A DNA stretch of 64,000 bases from Mesostigma viride (Eukaryota; Streptophyta; Mesostigmatophyceae; Mesostigmatales; Mesostigmataceae), in contig RPFO01000175.1 of NCBI GenBank assembly GCA_009746045.1, positions 1,127,001 through 1,191,000 of the forward strand. Reading direction: 5' to 3'. The position numbers were made by a program, and so were the translations under genes. Below, piece by piece: positions 34,325 through 46,028 of the stretch (positions within the stretch are counted from its first letter, which is position 1; every line of letters begins with the position of its first letter). The notes under the pieces were generated by a model. It was not told where the DNA came from, did not search any database, and was given only the letters and a program-made list of their open reading frames with translations.

Positions 34325-35060
34325 GGTTTCCTGACTACGCAATATAGACTCTCTAATACAAACTTTAAAAAATAAATGAAGCACGTGCAGCAAAATCAAT
34401 GTCTTCCTGGCCAGTTCTCGACAATCTTACAAGCACGCCACCGGAAACGTTAGTCAAAATAGCAAAAGCTGCGGGAAATTTGGCGAGGAAACAAAACGGC
34501 GAACAAAACGGTAAGAACATCCCGGAGATGACGCTAAAACCAAGCCATAACGGACTGTTCAAGCGCAAACAGATTGGTAGATGAGGTGCAGAAAAAGAGC
34601 CTTCCGCAGCAGGCCTGATTACCTGCCTGGCACGCGAGGAAAGCGAGTTAACCATGGCAGGCTGGAATGCGCTTCGCGCAGGCCTGCTTACTTTACCTCC
34701 GAAGGAAACCGGAAATGGCCACAAATCAAAGCTAATTCGCTTGATTCCTATTTCCTCACTTTAAACCCCTCCCTTTGCGTCGTTCAATACCAGGAATCTT
34801 GGCTATCACTCTGGCAAGAAGCCAATCTAATATATTCATCGCGGCCAGATTTGCGAATCAGACCCCCTCGCAACCGTGGGTTAAAGAAGGGCAGCGGTCT
34901 TTCATACCTAATGCATATTTCGTCAACAAAACATCTTTTGGAGTATCTTTCATACAGCATCGATCTCCATAACTTTTTTGCATTTCGGCCGACAAATTAG
35001 GCAAGTTTTCATGGAACGCGCACCGCCATGGCCACCTTCGCACGTATACACTACACAGCC
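34325..35060. repeat. Segment shared with 38910-39143 and 41434-41930
   Basis: Shared landmarks in order: GACTACGCAATATAGA, a C/A-rich coding-like stretch, GCGCAAACAGA-TGG, GGAAATGGCC, ATTCATCGCGGCCA and CGCCATGGCCACCT-CGCACG. Minus-strand frames on both copies show similar peptide (WPFPV...RPARSA), so a minus-strand exon is possible but unproven. Confidence 0.55.
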
Positions 35061-35285
35061 AGGCCCCTTTTACGTTCTGTACTTCTGTAGGTACATTACG
35101 TGTTGGGCCGGTGGTCAGCTCGTAACAAGTCAGTCAGTCTGTCTCGTGCGGAACTTCAAGTACGAAATTCGCCACCACTTTGGGCCGTATCGGTCCTTGG
35201 TAGTTACGCAACAAACATTCGATCGGTCGCCGTGGAAAGTACCATTGTTGCGTAACTAGTTGCGTTACCGCGGGTTGGTACTGTA

Positions 35286-36996
35286 GGGCCAGCGTAGGCC
35301 ACCTCGCTTGGTATGAGCAAAGTCGGGTACCCCCGCACCTCTCGTGCCCTCGCCAGCTCCGTCACATCGCCCGGCTCCATGGTTGCGTACACGACACCTT
35401 GCCCGTAGGTGGACGCGTCACTGAGATGCAACCACCTCACGTGCCAAAGGTGCGCTTCGGTCAACCCTTAGCATGGGAGCCAAGGCCAGGGCACACTCTA
35501 ACTCCTCCCGCACCCCGGCCCACAGCACCCAAGATCGCTGCCCCCACCCTTGCAGGCTGATGAATTTGAAACATTGCTGCCAAATGGACAAACAGCTGCG
35601 GCTTAACATCTGCAGCCACAACCACCGCCCCAAGATGGCAGCCAGCCCCTCGGCCGTAGCTCGGCCTCGAGTGAGTATACTGTAGCCTGCGTGTGGGCGA
35701 TCACGAGGTTGAGCTGCTTGACCGTTGGTTCCAGCACGCCGTTCCGTCGGTGCACCACCCCTAGGGCTTCTAGCTCGTCCCCTTCCAGGCTCGCCATCTT
35801 AGTCTTCTCCTTAGACGGCACAAGGTTGTTAGGGAGGTAGCCTTCCTCAATAGCGCGCGTGATGAGCTGGTTCACCGCCTCGCAGGTCCGCCCGTTGCTG
35901 GCCACCAAGTCATCAATGGTGATGGACAGCATGGGGGCAGGGGGGTTTTCTAGGTCAATCTGAAGCTCCCCGGCGCGCTCCTCCTTGTACTCGATGGCCA
36001 AGCGCAGTGGCTGGCCACACTCGTCGCGCACCAAGGTGAGCTCACCTGCGCTTGAGAGGTAGTTGACCTGGCGCCTCGGATCCAGGGCATGCCACCGGTC
36101 ATGTAGAGCACCATCTCATGGATGGCCTCCCCCAGCGCCACCGCATGGGAATGTCCCATGGCCAGCACCTTGAGCACGGGCCACACCCTCCGCCTCGGCC
36201 CTGCCAGACCTACGCTAGTCGACCACACACTAGGAAGCCCTTGGTAGTCCCACCACCACTCGGGCACCTCGATGGAGTAATAGTATGACACGAGGTCGCT
36301 CTTGGCGCAGTAGCACCAGCCCTTGATGTAGACCTCCACGAGGATGCCCAGGTGGGGTAACAGGATCTTGGGGGGGTCCACCGGCCCACAGCGGCAGGTT
36401 GCCCAGCTTCCTGTTGACGATGAACCGAAGCTCACCCACCCCCTTGGCCACTCCAAAGCAGCCATCCACCCACTTGGGCCGCCTCTCCCGGAACGCCACC
36501 ATGCCCACGCCCGCTGCCCGGCTCATGAGCTTGCCCCATTCAGCCATGGAGCATCCTTGGCTGGGCTTGGGCACATTCCAATACTTTGAGCTCGCCACGA
36601 CCGCTGGCTTGATGCAGTTCTCTTCGCTGGCATATATCTCCCGCCAGCTCGGCCGCATAGCCAACAGGTCGAGCAGCCGTGCCTTCCCCGCCACCTCCGC
36701 CTTTGGTATAAACTCACCGCGTCCGCGCGCAGTTGTTCATACTTATTCTGCTTCCCATATATTGCATCAGCACCTTCTTGCTCCTGGCCTGTCGCAACGC
36801 CCCCTACGCGGCGACTGTGCCAGGTGCAGTGCCTCTTGACCCTCGCAAGGGCCTCCTCCCTCCCCTTAGAGCACGCCCCTCTAGGGCTAGGAGGAGGGTC
36901 TTGCCCCCCCCCCCACAGCCAACGCACTACCTTGCATTGCAGTGTGTACTCGCGGTGGCGGCGCGTGGCACGCTGTCGCCGGCGTGCCGATCTCAC
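35286..36996 (-). pseudogene. YR-1 reverse transcriptase and RNase H N-terminus
   Basis: Minus-strand frames pieced by frameshifts near 36700, 36400, 36050, 35680 and 35450 align with YR-3 pol. Landmarks: SARRRQRATRRHREYTLQ (36990), KARLLDLLAMRPSWREIYAS (36690), RPKWVDGCFGVAKGVGELR (36480), motif A-like SDLVSYYYSIEVPEWWW (36300), motif C ITIDDL (35920), SKEKTKMASLEGDELEALG (35810) and the RNase H start DAST (about 35425). The coding strand continues across TA-3 at 30116. Order and motifs fit DIRS-type RT-RNase H. Confidence 0.85.
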
Positions 36997-38132
36997 CCTG
37001 CCCCACGCGGTGTACGCTGGCCTAAGTGGGTATGGCAGCGGGAAAGGGAGCGGTCCCGATGGGATTCTATTTCCCTACTTGTTGCATGAGCCTTGCTGAG
37101 CTTGTCCAAGAGGATCGCAGTTTGGAGAGCTGCCTTGACAGCCGGGGTGGCTGACAGTGCAGCCTCCTCCCCCAATGGCAGGAGGTGGCTGGCCACCTTC
37201 CACCCCCCCCCTCCTTACCCCTCCACCTGCAGCAAGGCCGCCACCACCCTCATTAGGTACTCCATGCCCACAAGCTCCCCGGCTGCTGAGCCCAGCTCCT
37301 TGAGAAGGGTGTCCATGGCCAATGCGATGTTCATGACAATTTTCCTGTTCTCCATGTTCCGCCAATTTCCAGGCTTGACCGTCATGACCCACAACCGGAT
37401 TCCCATCCCATTGTCGCTGGCGTCCTCCAACACCCCCGGCAGCACCCGCTCCGAAATCCGATATTTCACGCTCTTGGCTCGGCTTGGCAGCGCCACCCCT
37501 TTCGAGGCCTTGAAGTGGCTTCCCGCCCCCTCCATTCCTCCAAGCGCTGCCTTCAAACCTTGCATGAATTTCTCGGCTGCGACCTCCCCCTCCTCGTCCT
37601 CCTCGTCGTCCTGATTTTCGGTTTCCGGAGGTGCCCCAACGAATGTCGCCAACCTCGCCCTCATTTCCTTTCCGACAGCCCCCCCACCTGCCGAAACCTT
37701 GGCCGCGCCTTTCGGCCTGGCCATTTTTCGCTGCGCAGGTGTCGTTGGTGGCAGCGCCTGATCCTCCTCCTCGTCCGCCGCGAGATCTGCCACGGCCAGC
37801 AGTTTTTTTGCCACCAACGTTCCGTTTGGGTCACGTGCGTCCAACACATCGGCAACATCAACGTGATCGGCCAGCAACTGCACGACAGACTTCAGTTGGC
37901 TCGAGCTCCACGAGCTGGCGTCCGTCACCCAGTCCTCGGCACCGAAGACCTGCTCGACTGCCCCCACCGCCTCTGCGGGGCTGATGCACTTAATTGGCGA
38001 GTAGAGTGGCGAGCTGCTTCTTTTTGGCGCTGAAGGCGACTGGCGCGTGACTGGCGGCAGCAGCCCGCGGTGTGGGCGTCCCGTCCTCCCCGCACGCTGC
38101 CTGCCCTGCTGTAGCCTTGCGCCCCTTAGGCA
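36993..38132 (-). pseudogene. YR-1 gag-like protein
   Basis: Starts MPKGRK at 38132 like the YR-3 gag (MPKPGRK). An in-frame stop or shift lies near 37992. The main frame 37967-37215 has an N-terminal region (GAEDWVTDASSWSSSQLKSV), an acidic middle and then KSVKYRISERVLPGVLEDAS, shared with YR-3. After a frame break near 37210 the C-terminus continues to about 36993. No zinc knuckle is seen. The protein presumably packages the RNA; that role is inferred from position only. Confidence 0.75.
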
Positions 38133-38223
38133 TTGCTGCTCAGGGCCAAAAATGGCTCCGACAGTACAGGTTCGTCAAACCAGAGAGGTTCGTTTTCCCC
38201 TGGCTTGCTGTCGCCGCCCTCGT

Positions 38224-38667
38224 GAAAAGAAAAGAGGCCAACCTTAGCTAGGTGGGTTTGTTTTTGTCCTTTTTTGCGTGTCATGCGGCCTTGGCCCGGA
38301 CGGCATTTTTTCGCCACGCAAATGTTGCGTCTGAACAAATGACGCAATGTGGCGTTCTAATTGCCGGCAGCTAGCTTACGTAAGGCTGCCGGGGCTATTA
38401 GGTCACATATTGCGTGAGAGAAAGAATCTAGATCTAGTTACACTTGTAATCACTACGCCATGAGCCAAGCAAACTAGACAGTGGCAGGTTTATATCTCAA
38501 CGTAGCTCCTGCCACCTGGCCAAGAAAAACTGGCCAAAGTGTTGGCCACGACTGATCCGGATCAGGCCGCACCGGCCTCAAAAGGTATGTCACGTGAACC
38601 CAATAACCTAGCTATAGCGGCTACCCTTCCATCTCACTATAAAGAAACTATGTTCAGAGAACCACGA
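38224..38667 (-). repeat. YR-1 a1 repeat (outer 5' end)
   Basis: 444 bp, uninterrupted, giving the empty site for TA-1. In sense orientation it starts TCGTGGTTCTCTGAAC and ends in the pyrimidine run CCTCTTTTCTTTTC. The leader to the gag ATG then reads GAGGGCGGCGACAG, conserved in YR-3 (GAAGGCGGCGACAG at 45186). Confidence 0.9.
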
Positions 38668-39143
38668 GTCAGGACGCTTATGGATAAAAGGTGCATCCTT
38701 CATAGTCATAACGACCTGATCCCTGTCATCTAGGAAGTACAAGCCATGTTTAATGGAGGCCAAACAGGTGGGGATGTGATGAGTAACTCACATATTCTCA
38801 CCTTCCATACAACAACCTTGCATTTTCCAGCAGGCTGAAGAGCCATGACAGGCGTTTATGAGCTCGCCGGCTCCTTGCACGTTCGGTGATGCCGCTCCTA
38901 GGCAGCAAGGGTCCTTGACTACGCAATATAGAATGTCTACCGTGTGAAAACCTCCATACAGGAAGCGTAGCAAAGCCTGATAACTGCCCGATCAATTCTG
39001 GGTAGCTTTAGGAAGCATGGCATACGCAGCGTAAGGAAAACCATTGAAAGCTGCGGAAAATCTGATAGCACAACTGCAACAAGTGGAGCCCAAAATAGCA
39101 AGAAAAACCCAGAAACGGCGCCAAAAGTTTCATGCCAGGTTCA
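38668..39143. other. Remnant related to the right part of TA-3
   Basis: No gene recognised. 38910-39143 aligns with 34329-34556; the alignment breaks at 39144 and resumes at 41434, so this is host sequence split by the next element. Confidence 0.5.
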
Positions 39144-39147
39144 TTAA

Positions 39148-41429
39148 GGGGACGGGACACCCCCGAATTTTTTGGCGCCAAAAAATTCGCGCCGGAGCCG
39201 AAGGTCACAAATTTCACGTGCACGGTGCGCGCACCCCTTGCGGACGTGGCCATGGCGACTGCGTTCAGGCGAAACTACCACACTAGGGCAGGCGAAATGC
39301 AAAAATTTTACTCGAATCTAAAAGTAGATGAGTTTATGATGTTAGTTTGTGGCGGAAATCAGCTGGTTTACAATATCGCTGTTGTTTTTTTATGCCATCG
39401 GCATGGGGGGTAATCTGAATTTTTTGGTCGCGCGGAATGAAATAGAATTTATGATAGCGGCTGTAAAATAGCGGTTTTGGGGGCTGTTCTGACCTTGAAG
39501 CAGGCATTAATATCGGTTGCATCGAATTCTAAACCGAGCTGGTGCTTTTTGCCAGATTTTCGGCCATTATCGGTAAGTAATTGTTCAGACCTGCGCAGTG
39601 CGTGTCTGACCTGTCCATGGAAGAACGGCTGTTGTTGCGCGCCTGGGCGAGGGATTTACGAGGGCAAGGTACAGATTTGTCGCGAACGTTATCTGCTATC
39701 GGTGCTTTCTTCTATGAGCTCATCGTTCGAGGTTTTTTGCGTTCTTTTTGGGCAGTTTCCGCCAGCTAGCTCGCCGTCGCTTGCCGTTGTGTTGTCGAAT
39801 GCCTGGCAGCTTTAGATTGTTTTCGTTGATGTCGTGATCAGGGCCGCTTCAGTCGCAGCCTATAGCTCTTCGGGAAGGTATAAGGCATTTCATAAAACGT
39901 GTTCTGGCAAGGATGTTGTGCGTATGGACGCTTCTTGTTGTTTGAGAGTGACGCACCCTCACAGGCCGCAGCGGCATCACAGCGCTCATGCGGTGAAGGG
40001 CCGCCAATGGTTTCTTTGCATTTTATCGTGCAGGGATGGAAGTGTTATAGTGATGATGATGTTGGAGATATTGCATTTGTGTGACTGCATGTAGATAGCT
40101 GGCACCAATGGTTGTTTGAGCTTTCCTTTGTTATGATGATGTGACAAGACTACAATGTGCTGAGCCAACCATGGTTGACATGCATGACTGCATGCAAGCT
40201 ATATATACCATGTTCTTACTTGGTTCCTTGCCCTCCATAGTCCCAGTTTGTCATCCATGCCGGGGAGGACAGTTTAGGAGGTGTTGTTGTGTTGATTAGC
40301 TTGGTTGGCATCAACCTTACACTCTAACCTGGGAGAAACATAGGAAATGCCGCTTAGGCATGTTAGGGCTACCATCGTCAAGGCTATGCACATATTTACA
40401 AGGCTGGCCATGCTGGAGGGATGATGAAGACATATGAGGTGCGTGGCCACCCCTTTGTACTTTGTAAACATACTCTGCATGGTTTTGGTGCATGTTGGAT
40501 GGCATATTAAGTGGCACTGTGGGGTTACTAACTTACTGAGTGGTCCTTAGCGCCTTGTCATGTGGTCATATAGGAAACCCATCAACTTGAGCAGTTCTTG
40601 TCGCAATGACCCCCCACATTGAGCATGCGTTGCCGTCAGCGTGCAAGAGTTGATTATGTGTGCTTTGGTCAGTTTGCAGATGTCTTTGATGAAGAAGGAG
40701 GTGCTAGTGTGGCTAAATGGTTACTCTAATTTCCTTGTAGCGTCTACATGGGTGGCCGTCTTGGAATGGTTGCAACTTGGGCAGTTCTTGTCAGAATGGC
40801 GTCAAACCTTGAACATAGGAGGTACCATATGTGCAGAGAATGGTAGTATGTGGTTTGGCCAGTTTTCATGAGGCTTAGATGTATAAAGGGGTGTTAGTGT
40901 GGTTAAATACTAGCTAAAACCTCCCTTAGCTTCGTCACAGGTGGCAATCTAGGAATATCCATCAAATAGGGCTGCGCTTGTCAGAATGACCTGAAAATTT
41001 GGGGCTGCATGTCCCCCAACCTCTAGTATTTGGGAATATATGATTTGGCCCTATTCCATGTGTTTATGATTTGATAATTTTTTTTTTCATTAAAAAAGTA
41101 CCCTTTTTGCGGGAAAATCCATCAATGTGTGTAAACATGATTATTTTGTGCTCAAAATTAGGTAGCATTTCTCAAAAGTCAGGGAACTATATGGGAATAT
41201 ATGATTTGGTACCAATATGTTTGCCCACTGCCCTAGGAAAAATGTGACTAGAATAGCGTCTTTTTCTATTTTTAGCGCGTTACCGGTGCCCTGTGGGGGT
41301 TAGTACCCCCCCCAAGTGGCTGGAAATTTTTTTTTTAATCATATTAATGGTCCCCAATCATCATTGGATTTTTAGCACATGCATAGGTATGGTTTCCAGA
41401 AAAGTGCCCTTTAGGGGTGTCCCCTCCCC
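39148..41429. mobile_element. 2.3-kb inverted-repeat element with TTAA (or TA) flanks
   Basis: Ends GGGGACGGGACACCCC and, inverted, GGGGAGGGGACACCCC. TTAA lies on both sides (39144-39147; 41430-41433), and the relative at 34550-34565 is uninterrupted, so the boundaries are supported. A TA duplication with an extra AG is equally possible. The left end holds the palindrome TTTTTTGGCGCCAAAAAA (39168-39185) and CCATGGCGACTGC (39253). No transposase is recognised. Confidence 0.65.
40520..41020. repeat. Degenerate tandem repeats of about 215 bp
   Basis: Three diverged units share GGTGTTAGTGTGG-TAAAT, TTGTCAGAATG and GTTTGGCCAGTTT words. Non-coding. Confidence 0.5.
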
Positions 41430-41433
41430 TTAA

Positions 41434-42015
41434 GAGCGCAAACAGACTGGGCGGTGACATGCGGCAAATCAACGTACCACGGCTGGCACTATTTCCTACC
41501 CAGGCGCGCAAGAAAAGCCAGCCAGCCATGGATGGATTAACCGCGGACCGCGCAGGCCGGAACGAAATCATTTTAGAAATGACAGGAAATGGCCGCAGAT
41601 CGAAGACGCTTAGGTTATTTTCATGGTGTCTGTTACTAAACGGCTCTTGCTGCATCAAAATAACCCACGAATATCGAGTTCTACCGTCGCAGGCACGCAT
41701 GCTAGATTATTCATCGCGGCCAAATTGTTGGATGAGACCCCCGTGCAAATCTGTACCAACAACTTGGCAGCGAATTTGCAAATAGTGCAGATCTGGCTAT
41801 GAAACATCATAGTAGAACATCACTTTTAATCATCGGCTTAATTTTTTCGCCTGTCGCCCGCCGGATCATCCATATTTTAACGGAACGCACGTCGCCATGG
41901 CCACCTCCGCACGGTGCGCGCACTGTGCATGCACCACAATTTCACGGTCCCTCGGTACCGTCCCGACTTTTTTGGCGCCAAAAAAGTCCCGGGTGTCATG
42001 TCCCGGGTCTTGCTA
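41434..42015. repeat. Right part of a TIR element remnant
   Basis: Continues host sequence from 39143. The end at 41960-42010 (TTTTTTGGCGCCAAAAAA, then CCCGGGTGTCATGTCCC) is an inverted, diverged copy of the left end at 39148-39262, including the GTGCGCGCAC and CCATGGC blocks. Both belong to one superfamily. Confidence 0.5.
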
Positions 42016-42903
42016 AATGCCGACTAGAATGGTACAAAGTCTCCCCTACTTCATCGACCGCCTCGTCTTCATATTGCATGAGCCTCGTCCACGTCCAGCT
42101 CGCCTTGCATGGCCTTCTGCCTGCACACAAGATGCATCTATAGGCGACGATGAAACAAGGAAATCAAGACCATAGACGATCAAACTTCTAATTGGACGGT
42201 CGGCTGAAAAACATTTCTGGATGAAAATGACGGACAGTAAAACCGTGGCAGATTCCTAAAACATGGCAGATTATAAACCAATGTCGCGTTTGAGATTATA
42301 AACCAATATCGTGACCACCATGGGCGTTACTTGCACAGGCTTCCCTGCATAGTCCACCACTATCCTTATGAATTTAACGGTTGACCCTGCCCTCAGCTTT
42401 CTTTCATGTCATCGCGCTCTTTTTCATCACGTCGGACAGATTCACCCGCTCGACAGACGTTGTGCTTATATATTCAACCAGGACTGTGGGAAACTTTGCG
42501 AACTGAAGACGTGTTAGAATCCCTGAATGCCTCTGTGGCCCTGTCGCCATCGCCGCACTCGGACCGCACCAGCCAACCACCGCCAGTGGCTTTTTTTGTG
42601 GTGCCTGTGCTCGCGCCGTCTTGCCTTCGTCCAACACGAAAGACGCGACACGGATTCGCTGTCGCCTTTGGATCGACCAAAGGACACGCACTTAGAACTA
42701 TTAAACCCTAGTCTTACGAAGCAGACTTGAAATAGTTACTCGTACAGCTAAACGTCCTAGGACCGTAACTCGAGCTACGGTTGCTGAAATGCCAGAGTTA
42801 TCAGTCCAGCACCGTTTCATGCACACAACGTCGTAAATCGCTGAAGTCCCAGAAAACGTGAAATTTTAGAAAAATAGCAAATTTTCAACGACTGAATTTG
42901 TAT
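42016..42903. other. Non-coding spacer
   Basis: I see no gene or recognised element. 42904 is the left end of YR-2. Confidence 0.45.
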
Positions 42904-44698
42904 TCTATTCCCACTATTACCAATCCACCAACATTTGATTAAAACAATAAGTGGGCAATTACAGAACCCATGAGTGAGCCTGCCACGCTGCACCCATTTC
43001 ATGATTGATTGTAGTTCTCGTTACCCTAGAAACAAACACAAGAAGGGGGGGGGGGGGCGGGACAAGAAAAAAAGACCTAGAACATCGTGCAAATGGCACT
43101 TTAGGGCGGCGTAGCCCGGGCTCGCCTCATGAGCCGTCAGCAACAGTAACTTAATTGCTACTTAACTTAACGAACTAGAAATGGCCATACAAAACTGGCC
43201 AACTAATTCTAACTCATGGAACCGGTCCAGCCCAAGGCCCACCGTCCCGTAGTACCACTCACATAGCGGCGTTCATTCTCATCTGTTATAAAGAAACTAC
43301 GTTCAGAGAACACCGATTCTATTCCCACTATTACCAATCCACCAACATTTGATTAAAACAATAAGTGGGCAATTACAGAACCCATGAGTGAGCCTGCCAC
43401 GCTGCACCCATTTCATGATTGATTGTAGTTCTCGTTACCCAACCCCCCTTTCCTGGTGCTTTATCTCCAAAGCTCCGCCAACCACTTTCGCTCAGTGGCT
43501 CCCGAGGCTGCCCTGCCGCAACGGTCACGACCATTACAATCGCCGGCGGCTGTAGCGAGCCTCATGCACGATAACCCTTTGCAGGGCCCCCCCAGCCTTC
43601 CACCCTCGGCCAGTAAAAGAGGGTGTTGAATGTGCACGCAAAGACAAGGAAGAAGACGCCTCGTTTAACGATCACGGACCTCCCTCAAAGGCCAGTGCCG
43701 CCCTAACGTGACGACAACTTGTAGGACGTCACCCGATGCCACCATATCTCGATTACTGTCAACGTTGTCACCTGGGGGAGTAACTTTCCATATTTCAGGT
43801 TTTAGTTGATGAGCAGGCTCTCATCACACACCCCAGCGGCCGATAAAGCGCAAGCGCAACTGGGCCGGCCAAAATATTTGGTCCTGCCCGGCCCAGGTCC
43901 GTCTGTTAAACTGGCCCCTTAAGTCTCGGTCTGAATCGAAATATTGCATAATTCCGGAATTCGTCCCCACCACATTCCCGAGACCTCACGCACCCATAAG
44001 AGCGGATGCTGGTAAATATTTTTCTACTTACGCGAGGGCCGACAGACTTGTCGTCCATCACAATGCCCACTAAAAGTAACCCGACCACCCTTCCTTCGGC
44101 AGTCAGCAGTCAGGAACTGCAACCCTGCTGCGACACTCCGCAGCAAAGCGGTAGGCACTGCAGCGTGGCACGGAAATCTTACTCATGACTTCAGAGTTCC
44201 GTACAGGTGCCACGCGCAGGCAAACGCGAAGTATTTTATAGTCTCTCGTCGGCCAAGAACCCAGCTGCGGGGAGAAAACCGACGAGGGTAATTTCAATTT
44301 CTTTTTCACAGTCACGTGACTGTTCAAGCTATGTCAGTCACGCGCCATCTCTAATCGGCCACCGCCAGCCAAAAGGCTGACGCGATTAGGGCAGCATTAA
44401 ATTTCTTGTAATCCGCCATACCCATACCCCATACATCCGATTACAAGAAAAAAAGACCTAGAACATCGTGCAAATGGCACTTTAGGGCGGCGTAGCCCGG
44501 GCTCGCCTCATGAGCCGTCAGCAACAGTAACTTAATTGCTACTTAACTTAACGAACTAGAAATGGCCATACAAAACTGGCCAACTAATTCTAACTCATGG
44601 AACCGGTCCAGCCCAAGGCCCACCGTCCCGTAGTACCACTCACATAGCGGCGTTCATTCTCATCTGTTATAAAGAAACTACGTTCAGAGAACACCGAT
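42904..44698 (-). mobile_element. YR-2, non-autonomous split-direct-repeat element
   Basis: In sense orientation (minus): a1 44443-44698 (256 bp), body 43441-44442, b1 43318-43440 (123 bp), a2 43062-43317 (256 bp), b2 42904-43026 (123 bp). Repeat pairs have equal lengths and read as nearly identical. Ends match the YR-1 motifs (a starts ATCGGTGTTCTCTGAAC; b carries CCACTTATTGTTTTAAT). The 1002-bp body has no RT, RNase H or recombinase coding, so movement would need enzymes from elements like YR-1 or YR-3. No target duplication; the flanks join to give sequence like the copy at 8380-8400. Confidence 0.85.
43441..44442. other. Non-coding body of YR-2
   Basis: No coding signature. Unlike YR-4 or YR-1 in sequence. 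Confidence 0.5.
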
Positions 44699-44753
44699 TG
44701 CTTATTTTCTACTGTTGGCTCAAGGTGCATTTTTCTCGTTTCTCGTTTCAGGA

Positions 44754-44768
44754 TTTCCCGCCAAAAAA
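44754..44768. promoter_or_regulatory. E2F-like site TTTCCCGCCAAAAAA
   Basis: Matches the E2F consensus TTTSSCGC. Related palindromic versions TTTGGCGCCAAA lie at 8442-8453, 39171-39182 and 41971-41982, all in repeats. Binding is inferred. Confidence 0.35.
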
Positions 44769-45252
44769 CTTGTTTTTTTATTAAAAAATATTTACACAAG
44801 AATCGGGGTTCTCTGAACATAGTTTCTTTATAGTGATACGGAAGGGGAGCCGCTGATGCTAGGTGAAATAGAGCTGGGTGATGTGATCGTAATAAGGTTG
44901 ATTAGGCTTCTAGTGTACGAGTATTACGGATGATATGGCCTAATTGTTGCGGCCCATACCTTGACGGTGTGCTGAGTACCTTGACGACGGATTTTTGCGT
45001 CTAGGTTCTCCTAGCAGATCTGTGATTGCGGACGGGTTTGCAACAAGCAATATCTGAAGTAAAACTTGACGGCTAAAACTGTTTAGAGGCCGTTGCCGGA
45101 TCTGGCCGTTGGTAGAGAGCCGTTGGCCTTGAAACACGATAAAAGCTTGCTCACCTAGCTCATGGCGGTCTCTTTTGTTTTAACGAAGGCGGCGACAGGG
45201 GTCAGGGGCAGCGTAGCTGACGCCCGGAATTCCTTTCTGCAAAGCGGCTGGG

Positions 45253-46028
45253 ATGCCGAAGCCCGGGCGGAAGCCAGGTTCGACAGGTGCTGGGAAGCAA
45301 TTACCGAAAGCTAATCCCGAGGTGCCGACAGCTACTAAACAGACGGGAAAGGGCCGACTAGGCTGGCCGACGCAGAAGAAAAGGCTCCATCAGGAGCTCT
45401 CCACTTGCTCGGGCCTGCCTGAAGTGTGCGCTGCCTTTGAGGCGGTCCTCGGGACCAACTGGGTAACTACTGTCAGCCGGTGGTCTGCGACCCAGCTGGA
45501 GTCCGTCGTTGGACTGCTGGTCGACCACGTGGACGGGCCTGAAATTCTGGCAGCAGCGGACCCAAACGAAGCGCTAGTGGCAGCCCTCCAAAGCGCCCGG
45601 GACTTGGCGGACTCGGACGAAGAGGAGATGCAGCCACCACGCCGGCCCACGAAAGGGGCGAAAAAGGGGACGAAAAAAGTCGGAAGCCCAGCCCCGAGCA
45701 AGGGAAAGGCCGCGGGGGATGTGAGGGAGCAGCTCTTGGAGCTGGCGGCTATTATTGGCAAGCAGGGGCAGGCGGGCAAAGTAGAGGAGGAGGAGGAGGA
45801 GTCCGAGGAAGAGGATTTCCTGACGAAATTGAAGGATGCGCTGGCCGGGGCAGATGGGGCTTCCAGGAAGCCGAAAAAGACCAAAGGGGTGACGCTGCCC
45901 ACTCGAGCACAAGTGGTGAATTGGAGGGTGCAAGAGAGAGTGCTCCCCGAGGTGCTCGAGGATGCCAACGACAATGGAGGGGGGATAAAGAGTTGGATCA
46001 TGGCTACTCGCCAAGGGGGGTGGAGGAA
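45253..46028 (+). pseudogene. YR-3 gag-like protein, N-terminal part
   Basis: ATG 45253, MPKPGRKPGSTGAGK. A Lys/Pro-rich N-terminus, a helical middle (SRWSATQLESVVGLLVDHVD) and an acidic stretch (EEEEEESEEED) precede VNWRVQERVLPEVLEDANDN, shared with YR-1. The frame is cut after WRN by the 46029-49432 insertion; the C-terminal 95 residues follow at 49433-49717 and end GKAQQTK. No zinc knuckle. Related to the YR-1 gag by alignment; role inferred. Confidence 0.8.

Larger units (their letters stand above)
30119..35283. mobile_element. TA-3, 5.2-kb inverted-repeat element with TA target duplication
   Basis: The 37-bp perfect inverted ends (30119-30155; 35247-35283) start CAGTACCAACCCGCGGTAAC. 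TA flanks both sides (30117-30118; 35284-35285), and YR-3 (about 51487) shows an uninterrupted CTAGG at the matching place. CGCAAC/GTTGCG words recur inside the left end. The interior holds palindromes, tandem repeats and minisatellites but no recognised transposase. Its right 950 bp is related to 38910-39143 and 41434-41930. Confidence 0.85.

Noticed and set aside
43312-44700. YR-2 and YR-4 repeats as LTRs of ordinary LTR retrotransposons
   Set aside because: Two different repeats occur in the order a1-b1-a2-b2, there is no primer site or polypurine tract, no target duplication, and the b|a junctions match the YR-1 element that codes a tyrosine recombinase.
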